A DNA stretch of 64,000 bases from Limonium bicolor (lineage: Eukaryota; Streptophyta; Magnoliopsida; Caryophyllales; Plumbaginaceae), in NCBI GenBank assembly GCA_023374045.1, contig CM041782.1:185522925-185586924 (forward strand). Reading direction: 5' to 3'. Shown here one piece after another: positions 23,798 through 37,809 of the stretch (its first letter is position 1; each line of letters begins with the position of its first letter). Position numbers and translations under genes: made by a program. The notes under the pieces were generated by a model. That model worked only from the letters and a program-made list of their open reading frames with translations. It was not told the origin of the DNA and made no database searches.

Positions 23798-26700
23798 TGT
23801 AACACCCCATCCAACATTAATATACTTACAACAAACTGCAGCGGAAGAACATCCTCATCACATTACTTAACTTGTTGGTGTTACACGCCGTTAGCCACCC
23901 ACGTGGCTAACAAGGCTAATACATACACAATGTACCGGTCTGATGGGCTAAATTCCCGAGCAACTATACATATCCCTTTCCATTAACAATAACAACAACA
24001 TACACCTTACAACTATACCGAGTATTATAAACTGATGCCGACAACAATTTCGGTCTTACTACACCTACTGTATACATACACTTAATTGTTTACCCATGTA
24101 CAATGACTACCCGTCCTACTCTCGAACGGCTTCCAGCACTTCGTACCTGAAATAGGAAAAGAAGAGAAAGGGGTGGCCCCAAGGGGCTCAGCACCTTTGC
24201 TGGTATGGTAATCCCGCAGCCCACATGCTACCGGGCCACGCACAACTAATTGTCGTCTTAACATGCAGTTGATTATATTTAAATCATGCATGTAACAATA
24301 AACACACACTTAACATTTCGCCTCAATGGGCTCAACAATCGGATAATACATCCTACTTAACAAGTCACCCATGGTATTCATCATCCCTAGAGTGTTTCTC
24401 CTCCAACGGAGCTACTTCCTTAATAGACGACACATACCCTTAAATCGGGTTATCCTTAAACGCCTCTTATCACAACTGGGAATCATATCCATGATCCACA
24501 CACTCCACATTATACAACACACTCCACATTATACAACCTAAACACACACTACACAACACTTAACAACACTTGGTACGTTTCTACGTACACAACATAATAC
24601 CGCAATGAATACTGCATCACAACAAAACACATAACACAACGGGAATGGTTCGCTTAGGAACCGACCCAAACATCACAAACAACTGGTGAGCCTAGAGAAT
24701 GTTGCCAGTCTCATGATAAGCTCGTTATACAATAACACCAACACTCATTACCGTCCTAATAGTTGGACGAGTAACTTAAGTTAAGGCGGTTCGGGTTTGG
24801 AGGCCCGAACACACCACACAAACACATGTCCCCCTAAACCGATCATAAGTCAGAATAGCCAAGCTTTGGAGTAAGCTAATGGGAGATCATAACCCGTGAG
24901 GGAAACAACCATAACAAAGAGAAGGGTAAGGCTAGGAAGGATACCCTCTCCCAAACAACGCGCGACCGGCCAAACCGGATTCCTCACTACTGTTAGTACA
25001 TACTCACTTTAGATATTAGTTAGAACCCCACTATGGAGCCTATCACATAACAACACATACAGTATTACAACTGGGTTAAAACACAAGGGAGATCCCTACA
25101 TTCACATACACATATCACACATTTAACACACGCATAGCCGTGGTTAGTACGTCCCATGGTACGGGTCGTTTGCTCCGAATACCGAACTCTCAAGTGATCC
25201 TAGACTCAGTTAACTAAGGTTAACACTGCTGAGATTAAATGGTATCGGAGTTGAACACGCCACATATATGAATTACTGTAAACTCATTACATGTTTAATC
25301 TTACAACGTGGCAAACATACAGAAAAACAGATTGGCATACAAGCCGGTGTAATCCGGTAGGACGCAGGTTGCAAGAAAACCATACCTGTCACCGGAGTCC
25401 ACTTTATCCTGTCCATTTATGTTCCTCGAGCAATCCTCGAACAACTGTTAACATCACATGTGTTTTTATTAACATCGGGGTAGCATGTTTGTTTATTTAG
25501 CGTCTAATGCTTAACTTTCCCCGTTAACTTTGTTACATAACTTTACATTTTAACTTTTTTACTTTTACACTTTGATACAACTTTTCACCCACCTATTCGC
25601 CATTTAAACTCACCTAACATGTCCTCAACATTCTTATAACATCATTACCTACCAATCCCCATCAGTACATCATTTCATAACCTTAAACAACATCTTTGGT
25701 CCGACCGACCCACCGACCGACCCACATGGGTCGGTCCATTACAGAACCCTTTTTACTTCCTTATTAACATGCCCGTCCGACCCACGTCCGACCCATCATT
25801 CTGGGTCGGTCCATGTGCGAACATTTTCCTTCCTTTGAAACCTGACCGACCGACCCATGTCCGACCCACCCTTTTGGGTCGGACCATTACCGAACATTTC
25901 CTAACATAACAGAGGCTCGACCGACCCACAAACTGGGTCGGCCCCTGGGTCGGTCGCCTCCTAAACTTACCCAAACTTTGTCAAATCTTCACCAAACTTC
26001 TCCTAAGGCCTTTAATGTGTTCTAACATCATTTGGCACTTCAAACACACCCTTAAGATATTCTTAAACACTCACAAAACTATTTTTTCCTAATTCCTTAA
26101 ACCTTTACTTATATCTCCACAAAATTCCTAACACTTACAATGTTTTCTCCTTATGATTTCTAGGTGGCATTTCACCTATAATGACCAAAATACCAAGGTG
26201 TATCCTCCACACCTTATCATCATCCCTCAACTTCTTCTCACTAACTAATCTCCTTTTTACGTCACATACCTAAACATCACTTATTCCTTGAATATCAACA
26301 CTACTTAACCTTAAACAAACTCCTCCAAGACTTACACATCACTAAACACACATTGAATTCCTAGAACTTCAAAGACAACACCTAAATCCTTGCATCACTC
26401 TTAAACACCTTAGCACTTGTTTTCTTCTCAAGTAAACATTCATTCACCTTTAACACTTCCTAGTTCACCAAAACTCACTTACAACACTTAGAACTTCTTA
26501 CACATTTCCCAAATTTGGCCATAGCTTCTCTTGTATATACTCACATCCAAACACTTAGGTTTTTACCTTATTTCATTCAAAACACCTAAAATCCATCAAA
26601 CACATTTTATACACAAACTTCACACATTAAGCACTACATCACAATATAGTGCATACCTTAAATTGCTTGGCACTTAGGCCCTTAAATAACATGGCTCTTA

Positions 26701-28346
26701 GGCCCTTAAATTGCATAACCTTAAACACTGAATTTCCCACATAAATAATGCCTTTGACCTGCAAATACATACACCAAAACATATGTTCTTTTACTAGTCT
26801 CCTTGAGAACACTTTACTAGGTCACTTGCCATTGGCTCCTTAGGTATTTTATCAAGCAAATCTAGCTCATGTTCCTAAGGCATTTAAACTACATTGAGAT
26901 AGTTTGTTTACCTCTTTTTCCTCACAAATTCTTTCTTGGTTCCTTGTAAACCGGTGGGGTGTTGTTTGTCAACTTCTAAACATTATACAAACAACATAAT
27001 GAGTATTCAAGCATTATGCTTCATCTCATTGTAAACCCTAGTTACACTATTGTTTTAACACATTAAGGTAATTGTTTTACCTTGGAATTGGAAGAGAACT
27101 TGAACAAGTATCAAGAGAGGACTCCTCCTAGCCCTTGGAAGATTCAAATGAAGCTAGAACAAGGCAATATAAGAGCTCCATTAATGGTGAATTTTCGGAC
27201 AACAACAAAACATGGAGGAAACATGAAGTTTCTTTGAGTTTCCTTACCTTGAAGCAAAGGAGAACAAGAATATGTGAAAAGATGAGCTCAAGCTCCTTCA
27301 ATGGTGAATCTTCATGGCACCAAATTGAGTTCTTGAAGATTTGAAAAGAGGGAAGTGTAGAGCTTGACCTAACTAAGACAAATATGGTCTTGGAATTTGA
27401 TTTGGCCAAGGGAATCACAAGCTACAAGTGAAGGAAGATGAAGAATGAGTGTGGGCTGTTGGAAACCGATGAGAGAGAGGAGGAAGAAGAAGACCATCGT
27501 GGGAATGAAGGAAGAAATGAAAGAATGAAGATAACACTTGCTTTTGGATAGATTATTTGTACTAAAGTAACTTTCTTCTTTTTACTTTCTTTTCCTTCCT
27601 TCCTTTAATTGATTTTACATGGTGGTGACTCACCTTACTACAAAAACCGGCCACCATTATAATAGAAGGGTAATGTAGTCTTTATTGACTCTTTAATTAC
27701 TTATAACATTATATGTTACAAACTAGCTTGTAAAAATTACTATTCACAAATACAAGGCACATAGAAGTGAAATTTTGATTTCCCACTAATATGGCCACCC
27801 AAATGTGATACTATATAGTACACATGTTAATTAAAGAGTAATGATGGTCATTTAGCCATTCAAAACTCATTTACAAGACAATTTTTCAAAAACGTGCTTT
27901 AAGACTCCTTAAAGCACATTTTGTGTTTTAACTTGTTTTCAAGCTTGGTTTCTTTAGTAATTAATTTAATAGTTCATTAAATATAAACAAGGTAGGTATG
28001 ACCATTAGGTCTTTTACACATTTATCCCAAGCTTAGAGCACATTTTTGCTCATATTGACTTTAAGGTATTACCTTGTGTTTTGTTTGGTTTCATTGTCTA
28101 CCAAAGTTTCTTAAGGACTTATTTAGCCTTATTACATCATAATTAAATGTTATCAAGTCTTGGTAGGCTCTTTGGGTCCTAACCAAGTTCACTCATAGCT
28201 TAGAGCATGTTTTTGCTCAAACTGTGTCTTATGCTTTATTGCATTATTATGGTTTAAATTGTTCACTGACGTTACTAAGGCACTTTTTAGCCTTTACATA
28301 CCATAATTTGATATTTAAACCACATATCAAGGTTTGGGGTATTTCA
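23798..28346 (-). mobile_element. LTR b of array, shared middle LTR
   Basis: 4,549 bp. A primer site adjoins on the left and a polypurine tract (28347) on the right, so it serves two units. Compared with LTRs a and c it has many 1-4 base losses, for example in the leader AC-repeats near 24305 and the minisatellite near 25725. Hairpin 24175-24190; minisatellite 25698-25958. Confidence 0.9.
25698..25958. repeat. LTR minisatellite in LTR b
   Basis: Copy of the LTR a minisatellite; its first palindrome has lost bases (ACATGGGT instead of ACATCTGGGT). Confidence 0.8.
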
Positions 28347-29688
28347 ATCTACCCCCCTTAAAAGAACTTCGTCCTCGAAGTTCACACTTTCCACACATCA
28401 TTAGATTTGAACACGGAATCACTTGGAAATAAACTTCCTTAACCAAACACACTTTACATCACAACCTCGGACTTGCTGGTCCGGGCAACACATTCACATC
28501 CACACATAACATAACATATCCACATGATAACCTCGGACTCTATGGTCCGGGTATCTTAACAACACTTACACATACATAACAACCCCTTTGACTCACTGGT
28601 CTTGGGTAACATAACCACATTTGGACACATAGGTCCTGGTAACATAACAGTCTTTAGACACATAGGTCTATGTGACACCACACATTTAGACTCATAGGCC
28701 TTGATAGTATACACTTTAAGAAATCCAAGTCAAAACAACATTCATTACACATACCACACAACATGTCAGAGCATGTATAGCAATCAAAAATATCCTTGAT
28801 ATACACTGTGATCCCGCAGAACACGGTCGCGATGGACACCTTCCGTCCCCGTGCCTTTAGGAGATTAAAATAATCACATAAGTTTAAAAATTTCCTTGTG
28901 AGGTTAAGTAAGAAGGCTTTATTATGTAAGTATCCATCAACGTTTTATAAGTGCCAATTTAAAATCCTTTTGAAAACACCACAACTCCAAGTCCAACTTA
29001 AGCTCTTTGCTTCTTTATTAGCGTGGTTATTCGTGACCACTTATAGGGAGTTTCAAGAGTCATCCAACCCTGATGTGATCAGCATCAGTGTTGAACTATC
29101 CTTCCACTCCAATTTGTGTTCGGCTTCCCTTGATCGCATGCAAATCAAGTTCCACCTCCCACTTCATTTTCAAGCATCAAGTAAATCACTCATTTCCAAT
29201 TTTCTATCTTTTGAATCATTCTAGTCATGATCACAACATCTCCAAAGGATAGAACTCCGTCTATCAGTTACCTCCATTCACTTTTAACCCTGTTGCCTAG
29301 GGAATCTTCTTCTCACTAGGTTCTATGTCGGTATCATACCCTTTCATGCATCACTTTAAGTATAATATATATATACATACATATATTTTATCCAAAATAC
29401 TACACCTGGTTTTACATTTATACACTGTCGGGGCTTTTGTTCCCCCGGGAGTTTATCTACTCCCCACACTTGTACAATCACACACAACTGTTAACAAACA
29501 CACACACTTATCACAATGGTATTCGCATCTTCTGTGCGCAATTACCACAATTAAACCATGAATGAATGTGTATGTTTACGTAACACACACACACCAATCA
29601 TCAAAACAAACAATAATTTGTGCTATGCACAATATGAATCACATACACTACGTACACTTGTACGGTAATATACACTAAGTGGTTTTGC

Positions 29689-29731
29689 GCTCTACCCCCC
29701 TTAAAAGGGATTACGCCCACGTAATCAATCA
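29689..29731 (-). promoter_or_regulatory. internal second polypurine tract, copy 2
   Basis: On minus: TTTTAAGGGGGGTAGAG, identical to the 3' tract over its first 16 bases, but followed by GCGCAAAACC instead of an LTR. Confidence 0.65.
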
Positions 29732-32700
29732 CTAAACATTGCTTAAATGCTCTGCCGTCGTGAAGTGTTTAACTTCCACGCGGTCTATTACACAACGGAT
29801 TCTGATTAGAGGATCTCAACCATATTGGCGGTTTAGTCCGTAAACCAAGAATTCGCATTGGAGTTATAACTCTAACCGGTTTCGGTCCTGGCCTGTGAGG
29901 CTTTAGGCGTTAATAATTAGCCATTCACTCATTTCATTATTTACGTTGTACATTTGAATCACTGGTTCACTAGTTTCTGCTGCGAAACTTTAATAACTGT
30001 AGAGCTTAATTACTCCCTTTTGTTATTCTTACTGTATTGTACATCCCCAATTGTCACCTTCATCTTGGTAACAATGGTTTCTCAACCGACGCACGGTATC
30101 TTTTACCCTGAGCGGATTCGGTGAGTTTCACAATTTTCATAACAATTTACTGTGTATACCACTATGTATTCCACACTGATTGACTTGTTCCCTTCCGACT
30201 TACTGTCGGTTGAGATTGAGCTACTACCTAGTGTGTAGTGCTCTCTCAGCTATTTCCAATATTTGGGGTATATTCCATACCGATATTTGGTAGTTAGTGC
30301 TACTGTAGTCACTTACTGTTAATCATGTCTTCACATTCGGTTTTGTACAAGTACTTTATTGGTGCGGCCTTGCATTTCCTATGCATCGGCCATTATAACA
30401 TTATCTGTCCACAATCAACATGTTTCCAATTCCTAGCTATCTCATTCGTTCATTACTGCACAAGTGCAATACCAAAACACTCAGTCATACAGAGTGCAGA
30501 GGCGTAAACTCTCGACAGTAAATCCCTTATGTGATTCGCCATGGAATTCACACTGAGTTTCTCATCACACAGTACCTACCACTGGCTTATTGCCCAGTCT
30601 GTTTAACATCACTCATCTTGCATCTCCACTGAGTTTAACTCATAACTGGCCTTATCCGCCACATCATTATTTAACAACACTTATACAACGGTCGCTTACT
30701 GCGCACCGTACTTATTGTATAACACTAACTCACATCGTATTTACTGTCACATTAACTTCCACACATAAATTTACATTATTCACATTACGGTTCATCCCTC
30801 ATTGGATGACAACTGAATGCTCCCTGAGCATCGATCATTCGAGTCATAAGCCGGCATTATTCAGCTCGGTGTTTCACCTTATTCACATACTACTAAGCTA
30901 ATTTCTCTTTCAATAACAACATGGTCAATCCTTAACATATTTCTTGAACTTGATTCACATAACTACCGCTCCTGCGGTGTCACAATGTCGAGAGGTATCC
31001 CCACTCTTAATGCAGTGGTTCGTTTACCACTCTATTCACTTATACAACCTAAACTTCTACCATCAATCGAATTTATATTATATATCCTGCTTTTGGATTA
31101 TAAGCCTCATTTGCCTTGAGCTGGGCTCATTATAGGCTGTCCACACACATGTACTTCTCTGTACAACATTACATAGTTTGGATATTATATTGAGGTCTAT
31201 GACAAGGTCGTTACATCACGTTTCCTTTCATGGGATGCCCCTTAGGATTGTCAGTCCGTCTCCTGACAACTTATGTCTAAACTGGGTGTTAGTTTCAACC
31301 CTTGTGCTTCTGTCATGCATTTCATTCAACAATTGTTGATGTGAACACCCTTCAAGGATTGCTCCTGGGTGTTGTTAAGTTATGCCTTTACATTTGGCTC
31401 ACACTTATTGGTACATTCCGTTAGCTACGCCTTTCGCGTTCTTTACTGGTTATTATCTTCTTTGTGAAGATTAACATTTCCTGGTAGTGTAGGTACTCAT
31501 TCTGGGAATTTCATCCCGTTCATTGCACATTAATGTGTCCACATTAGGCATCTGCTTAGCCATGTACAGGCTGGGTCACCATTCCAGCTAACATGTTTAT
31601 CCCTAAGGATCCTTAAGACATATATGATGTCTTTATATTGCAGTTAGTGCACTTCGCACCTCCTGACTCTTAAACATTTCCTTGAAAGGAGTTCACCAAT
31701 CCTTTTAGTCTTGCTAATTTAACTGAATTCCTTAACTTCAACTATTCCCTGTAATCCTTAGCTCTTGTTTGACTTATACTGCTGACCGTAGACGGAGTCG
31801 ACTACTTCCCGTGTTTCGGACTCTACTCGTATACATATATGGGGTATCATACTGATACATTGCTACTTACCCAACTAACCCATAAGTAGGTCTGTCAGGC
31901 CCACATGCTCCTATCGGAGTGCGGTCCCCACAACACAGTTGGTACACTTGTAGTGTCCGTCACACGCCTAGGTGAAGTATTCTGTTGTCAACTCCCTTAT
32001 ATTGTCCCGTGACAATATTCATTCCCTGCTTCCCGAACTTAATTGAGGGAAAGTTTATCCATTGTTGCATCCTTGTCAACTGTCCTTGGTTTCACTGGTT
32101 TGGTTTAAAAGAAGGTTGGAAAGAAGTGTTGGTTTGAAAGAAAATCTGGTTTTGAAAAGAAAGGGTTTGAACAAATCTGGGTTTGAAAGAAAAAATTTTC
32201 ATGGTTTCACAACATCTTCTTACCGTAACCAAGTCTAGCTTCTTGCTGACTGGTGTACTTACAATTACAGAGGTTAGGCTAACAGGCCCTTCCACTGTTA
32301 TGACAATCACATTTAACTTTATTGTACTTTTCCAAGTACTTCGTAGTGGTTATAAATTTTCCCGAATAGCCCTGTTATAGCAGCACTTGCTATGGCAAGT
32401 GCGCCATGCTAACTGGCTATCAGTTTAACACATACCGGTTGTGGTATTGTTTTTACCCGCACTGTCGTCAGTGGCCTTGTTGGCCCTCACTGATCTTACT
32501 GTCTTGATAATAACTTGTCTAGGTGACTTCTCACCGTATTCACATGACGATCATCAACTAGGGTGTTTCCCATTTGGGAGACCCCTTTGTCTTAGTACTG
32601 TATCCTCCTTATAGCCCGTTCCACGCACTTGTCGTGGTTACTGAGACTTGTCTTGTTTGGGCACTACGTTGTAGTTCCTTTGTCGGTTGGTATACCGTTG

Positions 32701-33214
32701 GTGTTTTATTTATCAACTGTGGTTCCGTAGACACTTGTCTCGGGTGTTATTAATCCATTTCTTGCCTGTTGCACGGTAGGTGCGTTGCAAAGTTAGTTAT
32801 TCTCGACTGCTCTGCATGTCGACCCAGGTTGCCGGAAATTCTATTCTCCAATACACAAGATCCTTCATTCATTGCTATGAAATGCGGTTAACATTATTCA
32901 GATGGAGACCGTCTCCGGGATTCCCAGTTTTCGGGATCTACCGTATGACAGGTTCTCCGTACCCTAAAGGTATTTAATAACAGCCAGATCGGGTATCCCC
33001 GAGTAAGAGAGGACTTCCATCTCCCTGGCGTTGTTTCCCCAAGTTATATACAGGGATTGTGGAGGGTGGGATGGATATTGTAGGTTTCCAGTAGTCACTG
33101 GTAGTTCCTAACTAGCGTATCTCTCACGCTATCACTCAACCCTTAACCCAAAGTACTTAAATCCTAACTCGGTACTTCCTAAGCTCGGTAATTCAGTCAT
33201 CAGAGCGATACTTC

Positions 33215-33226
33215 GCTCTGATACCA
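33215..33226 (-). promoter_or_regulatory. primer-binding site, tRNA-Met(i)
   Basis: TGGTATCAGAGC on the minus strand, five bases from LTR c at 33232. Confidence 0.9.
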
Positions 33227-33231
33227 CTTTT

Positions 33232-36200
33232 TGTAACACCCCATCCAACATTAACATACTTACAACACACTGCAGCGGAAGAAAATCTCATCACATTACT
33301 TAACTTGCTGGTGTTACACGCCGTTAGCCACCCACGTGGCTAACAAGGCTAATACATACACAACGTACCGGTCTGATGGGCTAAATTCCCGAGCAACTAT
33401 ACATTAATATCCCTTTCCATTAACAACAACAACAACATACACCTTATCAACTATACCGAGTATTTATAAACTGTTGCCGACAACAATTTCGGTCTTACTA
33501 CACCTACTGTATACATACACTTAAAAGTTTACCCATGTACAATGACTACCCGTCCTACTCTCGAACGGCTTCCAGCACTTCGTACCTGAAATAGGAAAAG
33601 AAGAGAAAGGGGTGGCCCCAAGGGGCTCAGCACCTTTGCTGGTATGGTAATCCCGCAGCCCACATGCTACCGGGCCACGCACAACTAATTGTCGTCTTAG
33701 CATGCAGTTGATTATATTTAAATCATGCATGTGACAATAAACACACAACACTTAACATTTCGCCTCAATAGGCTCAACAATCGGATAAAACATCCTACTT
33801 AACAAGTCACCCATGGTTTTCATCATCCCTAGAGTGTTTCTCCTCCAACGGAGCTACTTCCTTAATAGACGACACATACCCTTAAATCGGGTTATCCTTA
33901 AACGCCTCTTATCACAAACTGGGAATCATATCCATGATCCACACACTCCACATTATACAACACACTCCACATTATACAACCTATAACACACACTACATAC
34001 AACACTTAACAACACTTGGTACGTTTCTACGTACACAACATAATACCGCAATGAATGCTGCATCACAACAAAACACATAACACAACGGGAATGGTTCGCT
34101 TAGGAACCGACCCAAACATCACAAACACACTGGTGAGCCTAGAGAATGTTGCCAGTCTCATGATAAGCTCGTTATACAATAACACCAACACTCATTACCG
34201 TCCTAATAGTTGGACGAGTAACTTAAGTTAAGGCGGTTCGGGTTTGGAGGCCCTAACACACCACACAAACACATGTTCCCCCTAAACCGATCATAAGTCA
34301 GAATAGCCAAGCTTTGGAGTAAGCTAATGGGAGATCATAACCCGTGAGGGAAACAACCATAACAAAGAGAAGGGTAAGGCTAGGAAGGATACCCTCTCCC
34401 AAACAACGCGCGACCGGCCAAACCGGATTCCTCACTACTGTTAGTACATACTCACTTTAGATATTAGTTAGAACCCCACTATGGAGCCTATCACATAACA
34501 ACACATACAGTATTACAACTGGGTTAAACACACAAGGGAGATCCCTACATTCACATACACATATCACACATTTAACACACGCATAGCCGTGGTTAGTACG
34601 TCCCATGGTACGGGTCGTTTAATCCGAATACCGAACTCTCAAGTGATCCTAGACTCAGTTAACTAAGGTTAACACTGCTGAGATTAAATGGTATCGGAGT
34701 TGAACACGCCACATATATGAATTACTGTAAACTCATTACATGTTTAATCTTACAACGTGGCAAACATACAGAAAAAACAGATTGGCATACAAGCCGGTGT
34801 AATCCGGTAGGACGCAGGTTGCAAGAAAACCATACCTGTCACGGAGTCCACTTTATCCTGTCCATTTATGTTCCTCGAGCAATCCTCGAACAACTGTTAA
34901 CATCACATGTGTTTTAAACATCGGGGTAGCATGTTTGTTTATTTAGCGTCTAATGCTTAACTTTCCCCGTTAACTTTGTTACATAACTTTACATTTTTAA
35001 CTTGTTTTACTTTTACACTTTGATACAACTTTTCACCCACCTATTCGCCATTTAAACTCACCTAACATGTCCTCAACATTCTTATAACATCATTACCTAC
35101 CAATCCCCATCAGTACACATCATTTCATAACCTTAAACAACATCTTTGGTCCGACCGACCCACCGACCGACCCACAGCTGGGTCGGTCCATTACAGACCC
35201 CTTTTACTTCCTTACAAACATGCCCGTCCGACCCACGTCCGACCCACCATTCTGGGTCGGTCCATGTGCGAACATTTTCCTTCCTTTGAAACCTGACCGA
35301 CCGACCCATGTCCGACCCACCCTTTTGGGTCGGACCATTACCGAACATTTCCTAACATATAACAGAGGCTCGACCGACCCACAAACTGGGTCGGCCCCTG
35401 GGTCGGTCGCCTCGTAAACTTACCCAAACTTTGTCAAATCTTCACCAAACTTCTCCTAAGGCCTCTTAATGTGTTCTAACACCATTTGGCACTTCAAACA
35501 CACCCTTAAGATATTCTTAAACACTCACAAAACTATTTTTCCTACTTCCTTAAACCTTACTTATATCTCCACAAAATTCCTAACACTTACAATGTTTTCT
35601 CCTTATGATTTCTAGGTGGCATTTCACCTATTATAACTACTATCCCAAAACACTTTCTCCTCATCTTAACATCATCTCTTAACTTCTTTTCTTACTAACT
35701 AAATCTCCTTTTTACATCTTACCAAACATCACTTATTCCTTGAACACCAACCTTACCTAAACCTTAAACAACTCCTCCAAGACTTTAATACATTCACAAA
35801 CACACATTGAATTCCTAGAACTTCCAAGATAGCACCTAAATCCTTGCATCACTCTAAATCACCTTAACACATGTTTTCTGCTCAAGTAAACATTCAATCA
35901 CCTTTAACACTTCCTAGTTCACCAAAACCACTTAAACACTTAGAACTTCTCACACATTTTTCCAAATTTGGCCATAGCTTCTCTTGTATATACTCACATC
36001 CAAACACTTAGGTTTTCGCCTTAATTCATTCAATAACACCTAAAATCCATCAAACACATTTTATACACAAACTTCACACATTAAGCACTACATCACAATA
36101 TAGTGCATACCTTAATTGCTTGGCACTTAGGCCCTTAAATAACATGGCTCTTAGGCCCTTAAATTGCATAACCTTAAACACTGAATTTCCCACATAAATA

Positions 36201-37809
36201 ATGCCTTTGACCTGCAATACATACACCAAAACATATGTTCTTTTACTAGTCTCCTTGAGAACACTTTACTAGGTCACTTGCCATTGGCTCCTTAGGTATT
36301 TTATCAAGCAAATCTAGCTCATGTTCCTAAGGCATTTAAACTACATTGAGATAGTTTGTTTACCTCTTTTTTTCCTCACAAATTCTTTCTTGGTTCCTTG
36401 AAAAACCGGTGGGGTATTTGGTTTTTGTCAACTTCTAAACATTATACAAACAACTAATGAGTATTCAAGCATTATGCTTCATCTCATTGTAAACCCTAGT
36501 TACACATATTGTTTTAACACATTAAGGTAATTGTTTTACCTTGGAATTGGAAGAGAACTTGAACAAGTATCAAGAGAGGACTCCTCCTAGTCCTTGGAAG
36601 ATTCAAATGAAGCTAGAACAAGGCAATATAAAGCTCCATTAATGGTGAATTTTCGGACAACAACAAAACATGGAGGAAACATGGATTTTCTTTGAGTTTC
36701 CTTACCTTGAAGCAAAGGAGAACAAGAATATGTGAAAAGATGAGCTCAAGCTCCTTCAATGGTGAATCTTCATGGCACCAAAATTGAGTTCTTGAAGATT
36801 TGAAAAGAGGGAAGTGTAGAGCTTGACCTAACTAAGACAAATCTGGTCTTGGAATTTGATTTGGCCAAGGGAATCACAAGCTACAAGTGAAGGAAGATGA
36901 AGAATGAGTGTGGGCTGTTGGAAACCGATGGAGAGAGGAGAAGAAGACCATCGTGGGAAATGAAGGAAGAAATGAAAGAATGAAGATAACACTTGCTTTT
37001 GGAGATATTTATGTACTAAAGTAACTTTCTTCTTTTTTACTTTCTTTTCCTTCCTTCCTTTAATTGATTTTACATGGTGGTGACTCACCTTACTACAAAA
37101 ACCGGCCACCATTATAATAGAAGGGTAATGTAGTCTTTATTGACTCATTTAATTACTTATAACATTATATGTTACAAACTAGCTTGTAAAAATTACTATT
37201 CACAAATACAAGGCACATAGAAGTGAAATTTTTGATTTCCCACTAATATGGCCACCCAAATGTGATACTATATAGTACACATGTTAATTAAAGAGTAATG
37301 ATGGTCATTTAGCCATTCAAAACTCATTTACAAGACAATTTTTCAAAAACATGCTTTAAGACTCCTTAAAGCACATTTTGTGTTTTAACTTGTTTTCAAG
37401 CTTGGTTTTCTTTAGTAATTAATTTAATATGTTCATTAACATATAAACAAGGTATAGGTATGACCATTAGGTCTTTTACACATTTATCCCAAGCTTAGAG
37501 CACATTTTTGCTCATATTGACTTTAAGGTATTACCTTGTGTTTTGTTTGGTTTCATTGTCTACCAAAGTTTCTTAAGGACTTATTTAGCCTTATTACATC
37601 ATAATTAAATGTTATCAAGTCTTGGTAGGCTCTTTGGGTCCTAACCAAGTTCACTCATAGCTTAGAGCATGTTTTTGCTCAAACTTGTCTTAATGCTTTA
37701 TTGCATTTATTATGGTTTAAATTGTTCACTGACGTTACTAAGGCACTTTTTAGCCTTTACATACCATAATTTGATATTTAAACCACATATCAAGGTTTGG
37801 GGTATTTCA
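33232..37809 (-). mobile_element. LTR c of array, rightmost 5' LTR
   Basis: 4,578 bp, TGAAATACCCC (minus) starting at 37809. Beyond it lies subfamily II LTR sequence in plus orientation. Hairpin 33613-33633; minisatellite 35147-35413; GGCCGG motif near 37100. The part around 35630-35800 is more divergent from LTRs a and b than the rest. Confidence 0.9.
35147..35413. repeat. LTR minisatellite in LTR c
   Basis: Copy of the LTR a minisatellite with small differences (ACAGCTGGGT at the first palindrome). Confidence 0.8.

Larger units (their letters stand above)
28347..33231 (-). mobile_element. non-coding internal domain 2 (LARD-like)
   Basis: 4,885 bp, nearly identical to internal domain 1 but without most of its small deletions, so it is the better reference copy. 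It has no retroelement protein. It holds polypurine tracts at 28347-28364 and 29689-29731, islands at 29049-29140 and 30456-30508, hairpin 32383-32402 and primer site 33215-33226. A 24-base segment near 32355-32378 between two TTATA repeats is absent from copy 1. A 108-residue frame antisense to the element (28898-29224) covers the first island and is of doubtful meaning. Confidence 0.8.
14428..37809 (-). mobile_element. LTR-internal-LTR-internal-LTR array, minus strand
   Basis: Three near-identical LTRs (14428-19011, 23798-28346, 33232-37809) alternate with two near-identical internal domains (19012-23797, 28347-33231), all minus. Each internal domain has a polypurine tract at one end and a tRNA-Met primer site at the other, so the middle LTR acts as 5' LTR of one unit and 3' LTR of the next. 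Bases outside the array differ: GTAAC before 14428 and TGTTT after 37809. A simple insertion would have identical 5-bp flanks. Unequal or inter-element recombination is the likely origin; an assembly artefact is possible. Confidence 0.85.

Noticed and set aside
28898..29224. 108-residue ORF in internal domain 2 as a real gene
   Set aside because: It is antisense to the element, disrupted in the other copies, and matches no known family; kept only as a weak observation.
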